A stretch of DNA of 38,689 bases from an uncultured Verrucomicrobiota bacterium. Lineage in GTDB: Bacteria; Verrucomicrobiota; Verrucomicrobiia; Limisphaerales; UBA9464. The translations under genes and the position numbers were made by a program. The notes beneath the pieces are model-generated. The model was given only the letters and a program-made list of their open reading frames with translations, searched no databases and was not told the DNA's origin. This document shows, one piece after another, positions 7,668-15,170 of the stretch (positions are counted from its first letter, which is position 1; every line of letters begins with the position of its first letter). The stretch is from contig CAILNN010000181.1 of NCBI GenBank assembly GCA_903835555.1, forward strand, positions 1 to 38,689, given 5' to 3'.

Positions 7668-8795
7668 ATGCTCTACCGACTTTCAGAACTGTTCCCGTTT
7701 TCGCCGTGGACGGTGTTTCGGTACGTCACTTTTCGTTGTGCCGGCGCTGCCATTACAGCGTTGCTGCTTTCGATGTGGATGGGGCCTTCGGTCATTCGAT
7801 GGCTTCGGGAGATTAAGTTCCGACAGGACTATCGACCCAAAGATGTTCGTGAAGGTGCCTCGGATTCTGTCGTGGCCACCGCTGATTCCGCCAAGCGCGG
7901 GACCCCGACCATGGGAGGGATACTGATCGTCTTGGTTCTGGACCTGGCTGTCCTGCTATGGGCTCGATGGAATGCTTTGGTCCTACTGACGGTCCTTTCT
8001 ATGATTGTGCTGGCCGGTCTTGGCTTCTACGACGACTGGCTCAAGGTCACCAAACAGAATAATCAAGGGGCGGCTTCCCGCTTAAAGTTCTATATCCAGG
8101 TAGCACTTGGCTTGGCCATCGCTGCCTATCTCTGGCAACTACCTTCCACCGAAAGCCTGATCACCGATATTCAATTGCCGTTTTTCAAGCATGCCTTGTG
8201 GATTCGGGTTCCTGCAGTCGGTGTCGCCCTCACGGTCCTTACTATTGTAGGCAGTTCCAACGCCGTAAACCTCACCGACGGCATGGATGGATTGGCGACG
8301 GGCTGCACATTGATTGCCAGTCTTGTTTTCCTCGTGATGACCTATATCGCCGGCAACGCTACGCTTGCCAACTACCTGCTCCTGCCCACGGTCCCGGGTG
8401 CGAGTGAGTTGACGGTCGTTTGCGCCGCTCTTCTTGGCGCTTGTCTCGGCTTTCTTTGGTTTAATTGTCATCCTGCGGAGGTGTTCATGGGTGACACCGG
8501 ATCCCTCGCACTGGGCGGTGCCCTCGGCATCATGGCCGTTTTGATTCACCAACCCCTCATTCTGCCCCTCGCGGGCGGTGTGTTTGTGGCTGAGGCTCTC
8601 AGCGTCATGCTTCAGGTTGGTTGGTTCAAATACACCCGCATCCGCTACGGCCAAGGGCACCGCATTTTTCTCATGTCGCCCCTCCATCATCACTTTCGCA
8701 AAAAAGGATGGCCGGAATCCAAGATCGTCACCCGATTTTATATCGCGGGATTTCTTTGCGCCGTCATCGCCTTGAGTTCTCTTAAAGTCCGATGA
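7668..8795 (+). CDS. mraY: Phospho-N-acetylmuramoyl-pentapeptide transferase (lipid I synthase)
   Basis: MraY moves phospho-MurNAc-pentapeptide from UDP to undecaprenyl phosphate on the inner face of the cytoplasmic membrane. The 375-aa protein has about ten hydrophobic segments. Diagnostic pieces are KRGTPTMGGIL, the aspartate pair at 122-123 in YDDWLKVTK, NLTDGMDGLATG (about 201-212), FMGDTGSLALGG (about 273-284) and SPLHHHFRKKGW with His340-342. The length is typical for the Gram-negative type. ATG 7668 is one base after the murF stop. Its TGA overlaps by 4 bases (ATGA) the start of a possible 83-codon reading frame that fills the spacer where murD would normally be. Confidence 0.96.
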   Translation: MLYRLSELFPFSPWTVFRYVTFRCAGAAITALLLSMWMGPSVIRWLREIKFRQDYRPKDVREGASDSVVATADSAKRGTPTMGGILIVLVLDLAVLLWARWNALVLLTVLSMIVLAGLGFYDDWLKVTKQNNQGAASRLKFYIQVALGLAIAAYLWQLPSTESLITDIQLPFFKHALWIRVPAVGVALTVLTIVGSSNAVNLTDGMDGLATGCTLIASLVFLVMTYIAGNATLANYLLLPTVPGASELTVVCAALLGACLGFLWFNCHPAEVFMGDTGSLALGGALGIMAVLIHQPLILPLAGGVFVAEALSVMLQVGWFKYTRIRYGQGHRIFLMSPLHHHFRKKGWPESKIVTRFYIAGFLCAVIALSSLKVR

Positions 8796-9043
8796 ATCAT
8801 CCCGTGTCATCAACCGTTATGGCTGCCCGAAATTCAGGGCCTTTCGCCATTCCACCGAAACTCGGCGCTTCCCTGCTTGCGCACCGACTGCCATCGGCTT
8901 TAAGCAATGGGTACGGTGATCGCCGTTTATGTCTCATTTCCGATTTCCACCGACGTCACGGCGGGTTGAGGACCCGATGCGCCGTCGTCTACAGCCAACT
9001 TAATCCTCGAATCTACCCGCCGAGCGGCGGAAACCTACTATGA
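8792..9043 (+). CDS. Possible small gene of 83 aa in the murD slot
   Basis: I do not recognise this protein. The frame opens with an ATG that overlaps the mraY stop (ATGA, 8792-8795) and closes with a TGA that overlaps the ATG of the LysM gene (ATGA, 9040-9043), so it fills the spacer exactly with the same 4-base overlaps used elsewhere in this operon. Third-position GC by eye is about 60 percent, similar to its neighbours. The protein is basic, has no membrane segment, two or three Cys, and several Arg/His pairs (for example SDFHRRHGG). No MurD motif is visible. It could be a real small gene, a degraded gene, or a spacer kept open by chance; no clear ribosome site is seen, so translation would rely on coupling to mraY. 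Confidence 0.4.
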   Translation: MNHPVSSTVMAARNSGPFAIPPKLGASLLAHRLPSALSNGYGDRRLCLISDFHRRHGGLRTRCAVVYSQLNPRIYPPSGGNLL

Positions 9044-9897
9044 GCACTCCCAATCCCCTCGCGCCCCAGGGTTCGCTGTTAGAGCAGCAGGCCCGGAGCA
9101 AATCGTCCCTCCAGATCGCTGCCTTGATCGTCGGCCTTCACGTCTTCGTCATCGGCGGCTTGCTGATCCTTGGCTGCGACAAGGAAAAGAAACAGACCCA
9201 GACGGAATCCGGCACCGGTTCGACACTCGGTTCAGCTGTCGCCCCGGATACCAACCTCCTTTCCACCGGGATCGACCCCTATGCGTCATCCAATGCGGCC
9301 CCAATACCGTCCTTGCCGGCTTATCCCTCCCCCGCTTCCAACGTGCCGCCTGTGGCAGCGCCAGTCGTTCCCGATCATCCGCCAGTCGTTACGGATGCGA
9401 CTTCCCCCGCTCCTTTGGCCGGGGCTAGCGAATACAAGGTCAAGGCCGGCGATAATCCCGCCAAGATCGCAAAAGCTCACGGTGTCACGACCAAGGCTCT
9501 CTTGGAAGCCAACGCCGGTCTCGATCCCAAGAAACTGAAGCCTGGCATGACCATCCAAATTCCCGGCGGCAGTTCGACCAGTACTTCAATCAAGTCTCCT
9601 ACGACTTCCGGTACGACCCACACCAGCGGCGATGGTCCCAAGACTTCGTCCACACCTTCCGGCGAGACCACCGAATACACGGTCAAAGGCGGTGACAACC
9701 TCTCCAAAATCGCCCGAAAATTTGGCACGACCGTCAAGGAGATTAAGGCGCTCAATGGCCTCAAGAACAACAACATCACCAAGGGCAAGAAACTCAAAGT
9801 GCCCGGCAAGGCGGCTGAAGAAGTCCCCACCAAGTCGGCTCCCCCCACCTCCCCGGGGACCCCGACGTCCACCGCACCCATTTCCTCGCGCCCATAG
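9040..9897 (+). CDS. Membrane-anchored protein with two LysM domains
   Basis: A 285-aa protein with an N-terminal hydrophobic segment (about residues 24-45) that ends in LILGC; Cys46 could be a lipobox cysteine, though Leu at -2 and the long N-terminal arm make a plain membrane anchor as likely. A Pro/Ser/Ala-rich linker follows, then two LysM peptidoglycan-binding domains: about 131-175 ([19 protein letters not shown] ... IQIP) and about 212-255 ([19 protein letters not shown] ... LKVP), joined by a Ser/Thr/Gly-rich linker. There is no catalytic domain, so it probably binds the wall as an anchor or targeting factor. It sits between mraY and ftsW inside the dcw operon, which points to a role in wall synthesis or division. 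A LysM gene in this slot is not part of the classical cluster. Confidence 0.85.
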   Translation: MSTPNPLAPQGSLLEQQARSKSSLQIAALIVGLHVFVIGGLLILGCDKEKKQTQTESGTGSTLGSAVAPDTNLLSTGIDPYASSNAAPIPSLPAYPSPASNVPPVAAPVVPDHPPVVTDATSPAPLAGASEYKVKAGDNPAKIAKAHGVTTKALLEANAGLDPKKLKPGMTIQIPGGSSTSTSIKSPTTSGTTHTSGDGPKTSSTPSGETTEYTVKGGDNLSKIARKFGTTVKEIKALNGLKNNNITKGKKLKVPGKAAEEVPTKSAPPTSPGTPTSTAPISSRP

Positions 9898-9898
9898 T

Positions 9899-9924
9899 CG
9901 CGAGGCTCCAAAAAGAGGCTCGCG
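9899..9924 (+). other. Stem-loop between the LysM gene and ftsW
   Basis: Arms 9899-9908 and 9915-9924 pair over ten positions (CGCGAGGCTC with GAGGCTCGCG) with a single internal G-G mismatch, around the loop CAAAAA. No T-run follows, so it is not a standard intrinsic terminator. It lies in the only spacer of note in this half of the operon (9898-9978) and might be a processing or stability element. The spacing is seen; the function is inference. Confidence 0.35.
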
Positions 9925-9978
9925 TTCGATTTGAAGCGCGGACGCGGGCCAAGTCCTGACTCAGCCCAGCCTACCCAC

Positions 9979-11094
9979 ATGAACCGCGCAATCGCCCTTC
10001 TCTTGGGTGCCGTGGGAAGCCTCGTCACCTTGAGTATTGTCATGCTGGCCAGCGCCACCATGCTCAAGACCTCCCACTCCTGGGTCGTGAAACAAGCCGT
10101 TGCAAGTCTGATTGGCTTTATTGCCCTCGCGGTCGTCGGTGCCCTGGACTATCGCCAGTGGGAACGGTGGGTCTGGTGGGTCTACGGACTCATGGTGCTG
10201 TTGCTTATCTTGACGATCTCCCCGATTGGTACCGCAGCCAATGGCGCTCAACGCTGGCTTCTCGGTACCCAACCATCGGATTTCGCCAAGCCCGCTCTGG
10301 TACTCGCCCTTGCTTGGTATGGTGCCCGCTATTCGCACCACATATCGTCATTCTTTCGCGGAACCTTGGTCATGCTGGTCATCCCGATACTTCCGTTGGC
10401 CCTCATTCTAGCGGAACCGGATAAGGGAACTACCGCCCTCCTCGCGACGGTCAGCTTCCTGTTGATGCTGGTCGCGGGCGTTCGCATTACCCACGTGGTT
10501 ATTCCCGTCGTCGCGGTGATTGCCCTCTTCATCAGTCTGGTGAATTCCAGCGAATATGCTCGCCGCCGGTGGGACACCTTTCTCAATCCCGCTGGAAACC
10601 GGGATGCCTATTACCAAGTTCAACAAGGTCTCTACGCCTTCGGTGCCGGGGGAGTCGATGGCACCGGTTTGGGGCAGGGAACCTTCAAGTTTAAGATACC
10701 CGAACAGCATACTGATTTTATTTTTCCCGTCGTCGGCGAAGAATTGGGTCTCCCATTCACCCTCGGAGTCCTTGGAGCCTACTTGACCATCCTCTTCTGT
10801 GGTGCGTTTATTACCAATCGAGCTGCTGATCGTTTCGGTGAGCTCTTGGCGGCGGGTGCCACATTCACCATCGCCGCCCAAGCCTGCATCAATATCGGTG
10901 TCGTCACCGATCTCCTGCCCAACAAAGGAATGCCCCTGCCACTCCTGAGCCGTGGTGGTACCGGCATCGTGGTCATGCTCACCTTGATCGGCATTCTTGT
11001 TAGCGTGGCTCGCCGTGCCGTTCCCGCAGAATTGGCGGAACGCGGCGACCTTCAATCGAATCCGTTTGCCACCGATACCGATTTCCCCGCATGA
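9979..11094 (+). CDS. ftsW: SEDS-family septal peptidoglycan polymerase
   Basis: FtsW polymerises lipid II at the septum in complex with FtsI. The 371-aa protein has about ten membrane segments, QPSDFAKPALVLALAWY, a large periplasmic loop with the hallmark EQHTDFIFPVVGEELGLP, and the C-terminal block NIGVVTDLLPNKGMPLPLLSRGGTG. Position between mraY and murG identifies it as FtsW rather than RodA. I prefer ATG 9979 over the TTG at 9931, because the upstream codons encode a hydrophilic stretch of no clear relation to the family; no strong ribosome site separates the two. The stop overlaps the murG ATG (ATGA, 11091-11094). The murD gene usually placed just before ftsW is absent. Confidence 0.95.
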   Translation: MNRAIALLLGAVGSLVTLSIVMLASATMLKTSHSWVVKQAVASLIGFIALAVVGALDYRQWERWVWWVYGLMVLLLILTISPIGTAANGAQRWLLGTQPSDFAKPALVLALAWYGARYSHHISSFFRGTLVMLVIPILPLALILAEPDKGTTALLATVSFLLMLVAGVRITHVVIPVVAVIALFISLVNSSEYARRRWDTFLNPAGNRDAYYQVQQGLYAFGAGGVDGTGLGQGTFKFKIPEQHTDFIFPVVGEELGLPFTLGVLGAYLTILFCGAFITNRAADRFGELLAAGATFTIAAQACINIGVVTDLLPNKGMPLPLLSRGGTGIVVMLTLIGILVSVARRAVPAELAERGDLQSNPFATDTDFPA

Positions 11095-12287
11095 CTCCTC
11101 TTCACAGCCCTCGTCACGTGGCAATTGCTTGCGGCGGCACAGGCGGCCACCTCTTTCCCGGCCTCGCTGTTGGACAGGAGCTCCGCGCCCGTGGCTTTGA
11201 TGTGACGTTATTCATTTCTCCTAAAGAAGTGGACCAAGCGGGCGTCGCGTCCGTTCGCGACCAATTCCGCCTCGCCGTCCTTCCGGCCATCGGCTTCAGC
11301 CTGCGGAAGATGTTTCCTTACCTCCAAAGTCTTCGAAAAAGTTGGAGTGAAGTCTCCACCGTTTTTCAAGCCCACCCGCCCGGTGCGGTCCTGGCTATGG
11401 GCGGCTTTACCAGCGTCGTTCCAATCATGGCAGCTCGTCGCGCCGGTGCGGCCACGCTCCTCCATGAATCAAATACCATCCCCGGACGCGCCAATCAATG
11501 GCTCGCTCCTTGGGTCGATGAATGTTTAGTCGGATTTGAAGAAGCCGCAGTACGGCTTCGGAATCGTCGCGTGACCCGAACAGGGACACCCGTTCGGGCG
11601 GCCTTCGTTGCTGCGAAATCGGAGGAAGCTCGTCGGCGGCTGGGCCTGGACCCCTCTGCTCCGGTTCTCTTGGTCATGGGTGGTAGCCAGGGAGCCTCCG
11701 GTATCAATCGGCTTATGGCCGCAGCTTACCCCGAAATCGTGCGACAGGTTCCCAATTGCCAATGGGTCCATATCACCGGAACTCGCGAATTCTTGAACTA
11801 TGAAGCCGTTTCCAAGAATTGGCCCGGGCGGGGTCGCATTCTGGCCTTTTCCTCGGAAATGGAACTGTGGATGGCTGCTGCCACTGCTGCCGTGACTCGC
11901 GCCGGAGCATCGTCGCTCGCTGAATCGGCTGCCGTCCGGCTGCCGTCTGTCTTGATCCCCTTTCCATCGGCAACGGCGGACCACCAGACCTGGAACGCCC
12001 GCGCCTTCGCCCGGCATGGAGCCGCCTACCTCCTTCCAGAAGCGGAAGCTACTTCCCAACGTTTGGTTTCTCTATTGGTGCCCCTTCTGACCGGTGCCTC
12101 TTGCCGCGAAACCATGCAGACGGCGCTCTCGCGATTGGCCGTGCCCGAAGCAGCGTCCCGGATCGCTGACCGCGTCGTCGCCGCGTTTGCCCGTAGGAAC
12201 CCTCGCTCAGCAAACCCAGTTGTACCGGGAATGAGTGCGTTTTCTGAAAAGGAGGCATCCTTCGATACCACGGAGGTGTGCTCGTGA
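11091..12287 (+). CDS. murG: UDP-GlcNAc:lipid I N-acetylglucosaminyltransferase
   Basis: MurG makes lipid II by adding GlcNAc to lipid I on the inner membrane face. The 398-aa GT28 protein has CGGTGGHLFPGLAV at about residues 14-27, LHESNTIPGRANQWLA, the second glycine-rich loop GGSQGASGINRLM, and the C-domain signature TRAGASSLAESAAVRLPSVL with PFPSATADHQTWNA. The family is usually about 355-365 aa; the extra length is mostly a non-conserved C-terminal tail of about 30 residues with no recognisable domain. The ATG overlaps the ftsW stop and the TGA overlaps the murB GTG (12284-12287). murC, normally next, is not present. Confidence 0.95.
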   Translation: MTPLHSPRHVAIACGGTGGHLFPGLAVGQELRARGFDVTLFISPKEVDQAGVASVRDQFRLAVLPAIGFSLRKMFPYLQSLRKSWSEVSTVFQAHPPGAVLAMGGFTSVVPIMAARRAGAATLLHESNTIPGRANQWLAPWVDECLVGFEEAAVRLRNRRVTRTGTPVRAAFVAAKSEEARRRLGLDPSAPVLLVMGGSQGASGINRLMAAAYPEIVRQVPNCQWVHITGTREFLNYEAVSKNWPGRGRILAFSSEMELWMAAATAAVTRAGASSLAESAAVRLPSVLIPFPSATADHQTWNARAFARHGAAYLLPEAEATSQRLVSLLVPLLTGASCRETMQTALSRLAVPEAASRIADRVVAAFARRNPRSANPVVPGMSAFSEKEASFDTTEVCS

Positions 12288-13276
12288 ATTCACTCGTTCT
12301 TACCCCCCTGCAGGCCGACGATCCCTGCGACCGCGCAGCCAGTCTGGCCATTCGGATAACCGATTTATACGATACCCTGCGCACCGTTCTACCGCCCACC
12401 TGCCTCTTGCGTCGCGATGAACCGCTGGCTAAACGGACCACCTTGCGCGTGGGAGGTCCTGCCGATCTGTTGGTTGAACCGGATTCTGAGAACTCTCTCC
12501 GGGTAGTGATGGAGCTTTGTGCCCAGTTGGATTTGCCTTCGTGCGTGATCGGTCGCGGCTCCAATTTAGTCATTCGCGACGGTGGTATCCGGGGAGTCGT
12601 CATCGTCCTCTCTCACCCCTTTTTTTGTTCCATCGAAACCCAACCCGGACGCTTATTCGCCGGCGCAGGGGCTCGCCTCAAAGCCATTGCCGTTGCTGCC
12701 CGACAAGCCGGAATTGGAGGTCTCGAATTCCTGGAGGGTATACCCGGCTCCATGGGCGGAGCTCTCCGGATGAACGCCGGTGCCATGGGCCGATGGACTT
12801 TTGATGTCGTCGAACGACTGCGTTACCTGGGCCCCGATGGCGAAATTCACGAGCTAGCTGGGGCTGAAGTCCAAGCCGATTACCGAAACTGCCCGCTCCT
12901 CCGTTCCGGTATCGCACTCGCCGCCATCCTTCAAGGTGAGTTGGCGGACCCCGAAACGGTTCGCGTCCGCATGGACGCCTACAGCAAGAAACGATGGTCC
13001 TCGCAACCCAGCCAACCCAGCGCCGGCTGTACGTTCAAGAATCCGTCCGTGTCTCAGCCTGCCGGTCGATTGATTGATGAGTTGGGCCTGAAAAATCTGC
13101 GCGTCGGGGGGGCCAGTGTGTCCGATGTTCATGCCAATTTCCTGGTGAACGATGGGACCGCCACTGCTGCCGATATCCTTCAACTAATGGCGTTGGTCCG
13201 TGCTCGGGTTCAGGAAATGCGCGGCATCGATCTCCATCCGGAAGTCGAGATCGTGGGAGAGGATTTGCCATCATGA
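12284..13276 (+). CDS. murB: UDP-N-acetylenolpyruvoylglucosamine reductase
   Basis: MurB reduces UDP-GlcNAc-enolpyruvate to UDP-MurNAc with NADPH and bound FAD. The 330-aa protein shows the FAD-binding region (TTLRVGGPADLLVEP; GRGSNLVIRDGGIRGVV), GIPGSMGGALRMNAGAMG, and SAGCTFKNP, where Cys takes the place of the catalytic Ser as in many type II MurB proteins, then AGRLIDELGLKNLRVGGASVSDVHANFLVN. GTG 12284 is chosen because GGAGG at 12272-12276 lies 7 bases upstream and the start overlaps the murG stop (GTGA); a GTG at 12278 is the alternative. The first 40 residues are not conserved. Normally murC lies between murG and murB; here they touch directly. The stop overlaps the ddl ATG. Confidence 0.95.
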   Translation: MNSLVLTPLQADDPCDRAASLAIRITDLYDTLRTVLPPTCLLRRDEPLAKRTTLRVGGPADLLVEPDSENSLRVVMELCAQLDLPSCVIGRGSNLVIRDGGIRGVVIVLSHPFFCSIETQPGRLFAGAGARLKAIAVAARQAGIGGLEFLEGIPGSMGGALRMNAGAMGRWTFDVVERLRYLGPDGEIHELAGAEVQADYRNCPLLRSGIALAAILQGELADPETVRVRMDAYSKKRWSSQPSQPSAGCTFKNPSVSQPAGRLIDELGLKNLRVGGASVSDVHANFLVNDGTATAADILQLMALVRARVQEMRGIDLHPEVEIVGEDLPS

Positions 13277-14196
13277 AATCCCGACAATTGGTCGTCTTCC
13301 TCGGCGGTCCTTCCGCAGAGCGTGAGGTATCATTGCGCTCGGGAGCTGCCGTCGCCAACGCGCTTCGATCCCTGGGTCATACCGTGACCGAAATCGACCC
13401 CCAGCCCGGCGCTTGGCAGTTGCCGCCCGGAACCGAAGCGGTCTTCCTCGCATTACACGGAACCTACGGAGAAGACGGCACCGTGCAGGCCGAGTTGGAT
13501 ACTTCCGGTATTCCTTACACCGGCTGCGGTCGTGAGGCCAGCCAGATTGCCTTTGACAAACGCCTGGCCAAACAGCGCTTCATCGCCTTCGGTGTGCCCA
13601 CCCCACGTTCGCTGGCCATCCACGATCGAGAAACACCGTGGCCTGGCACCGACTGGCAGCCACCCGTCGTCCTGAAGCCGTCCCGGCAAGGCAGCAGCGT
13701 CGGCCTGCAGTTTATCGATCGGCAGGAGGACTTTCCAGCCGCTTTAGCCGAATGTCTCCGGTACGATGACAGCGCCCTCCTGGAAGAACGCATCCCGGGA
13801 CGCGAAACCACCGTCGGTATCCTCGGGGACCTCATACTCCCCGTCGTCGAAGTCGCTCCCAAGCAAGGGGCATACGACTATCAAAACAAGTACACGGCCG
13901 GACGCACCGAATATTTCTGTCCTGCTCCATTTGACGCCGCCACCACCCGTGGCATCCAACAGGCCGCGTGGGCCGCTTTCCAAGCGGTTGGCGCTCGGGA
14001 TTATGCCCGCGTTGACGTTATGGTTCGGGCCGATGGCCAGCCATCGGTGCTTGAGGTCAATACCTTGCCCGGAATGACCGAGACCAGCCTGCTCCCCAAA
14101 GCTGCCGCTGCCATCGGTATCGCATTTCCCGAATTGTGCGAGCGGATGATCGAACTCGCCCTGGCCCGGAAACCGAACCGGGACGTTCGCCCATGA
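13273..14196 (+). CDS. ddl: D-alanine--D-alanine ligase
   Basis: Ddl joins two D-Ala for use by MurF. The 307-aa ATP-grasp protein has LGGPSAEREVSLRSG at the N-terminus, ALHGTYGEDGTVQ, VLKPSRQGSSVG, EERIPGRETTVGIL, and EVNTLPGMTETSLLP with the metal-binding residues. The segment YDYQNKY keeps the Tyr that marks D-Ala-D-Ala rather than D-Ala-D-Lac ligases, so a normal vancomycin-susceptible type precursor is expected. Length matches the short DdlB type. Both ends overlap neighbours by 4 bases (ATGA at 13273 with murB and at 14193 with ftsQ), consistent with strong translational coupling. Confidence 0.96.
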   Translation: MKSRQLVVFLGGPSAEREVSLRSGAAVANALRSLGHTVTEIDPQPGAWQLPPGTEAVFLALHGTYGEDGTVQAELDTSGIPYTGCGREASQIAFDKRLAKQRFIAFGVPTPRSLAIHDRETPWPGTDWQPPVVLKPSRQGSSVGLQFIDRQEDFPAALAECLRYDDSALLEERIPGRETTVGILGDLILPVVEVAPKQGAYDYQNKYTAGRTEYFCPAPFDAATTRGIQQAAWAAFQAVGARDYARVDVMVRADGQPSVLEVNTLPGMTETSLLPKAAAAIGIAFPELCERMIELALARKPNRDVRP

Positions 14197-15170
14197 CCAA
14201 TCCCTTTCATTCCTCGTCCAATAACCGCCGATTGGGTGCCCGTCGTCCGGTAGATGTCACGCTAGACGCCGATGTTCCCGTGCCAGCAAGTCCGGTGCGG
14301 CGTCGCCGCCCGTGGTGGTTTCGCCCGTTGATGTGGGTCGTCGGGGCAGCCGCCATTTGGGTCGGTGGAACCTTCTTGGTGGCGCAAGCTCGCGAACATT
14401 GGCTTTACCATCTGGAACAGTTGGCCCTAAAGCGGATTCCCGTCATCCGCGACGGCGTTCTTACCGACGAGGAAATCCGACGCATCGCTGGCGTCGCACC
14501 GGGACGCAATGTCCTGACCATCGACCTTTTTCAGGTCCGGCAGCGATTGTTACACCACCCACGGCTCGCCGAGGCACGCGTTCAGCTCGATTTCCCTGAC
14601 CAACTCACATTGGAAATCCGGGAACGTATCCCCATCGCCCGGGTTGTGCTCCCAGCTGTTGGCGGTGTGGAAGCTTTTTATCTATTGGATGAGGAAGGTC
14701 ACGTGATTTTGCCATTCCAGCCCGGGCGAGCACCAGCGGATGTCATTGAAAGCGAGGCCAGCCTGCCATTGCTCACCCGGGTTCCCGTCGAAGCGTTCAA
14801 TGTGGGCTCCGCCGTTGATGATGAACGCGTGCGGGCCGCCCTTCGATTGCTCACTTGGTTTGAAAGCTCGGATTTAGCCGGTCAAACGGAGGTCATTAGC
14901 CTGGACGTCGGTCAACCCGGTTCGTTGCAGGCTCTGACCTCCCAGGGAGCCCAGATCACTTTTGGACTGGAGGATTTTGACCGGCAACTCCGCGATTGGC
15001 GCACCGTCCAGGAAAGGGCCAACGCACTCAACAAAGTGATTGGTTACCTGGACCTGAGCGTCAGGCAAAATGCCCCGCTAAAGTGGCAGGGATCCAATGC
15101 CCCCCCAGCCAAGGTGACCTCTCCCAAGACTCCTAAACCGAAACGGAAACCGGTTCATCACCATGTTTGA
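14193..15170 (+). CDS. ftsQ: FtsQ/DivIB-type division protein with POTRA domain
   Basis: A 325-aa bitopic protein with a basic cytoplasmic N-terminus (residues 1-42, several Arg), one membrane segment at about 45-64, and a periplasmic part beginning with a POTRA domain (about 71-150, including IRRIAGVAPGRNVLTIDLFQ, then LEIRERIPIARV) followed by the FtsQ beta domain, in which FGLEDFDRQLRDW is recognisable. In other bacteria it links FtsB/FtsL to the rest of the divisome. Its place between ddl and ftsA is the classical one. ATG 14193 overlaps the ddl stop; a longer frame from 14136 lies inside ddl. It is somewhat longer than E. coli FtsQ, with a Lys/Pro-rich tail. The stop is 8 bases inside ftsA. 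Confidence 0.9.
   Translation: MTNPFHSSSNNRRLGARRPVDVTLDADVPVPASPVRRRRPWWFRPLMWVVGAAAIWVGGTFLVAQAREHWLYHLEQLALKRIPVIRDGVLTDEEIRRIAGVAPGRNVLTIDLFQVRQRLLHHPRLAEARVQLDFPDQLTLEIRERIPIARVVLPAVGGVEAFYLLDEEGHVILPFQPGRAPADVIESEASLPLLTRVPVEAFNVGSAVDDERVRAALRLLTWFESSDLAGQTEVISLDVGQPGSLQALTSQGAQITFGLEDFDRQLRDWRTVQERANALNKVIGYLDLSVRQNAPLKWQGSNAPPAKVTSPKTPKPKRKPVHHHV

Noticed and set aside
8139..8813. 224-codon antisense frame in mraY
   Set aside because: Same reason: polar mirror of a hydrophobic protein, no ribosome site or domain.
8796..9039. Spacer after mraY as a murD remnant
   Set aside because: No MurD sequence pattern (ATP loop or C-terminal motif) could be found in any frame, so a scar of murD is only a guess from position.
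10408..11124. 238-codon antisense frame in ftsW/murG
   Set aside because: Low-complexity polar sequence opposite a membrane protein gene; a typical shadow.
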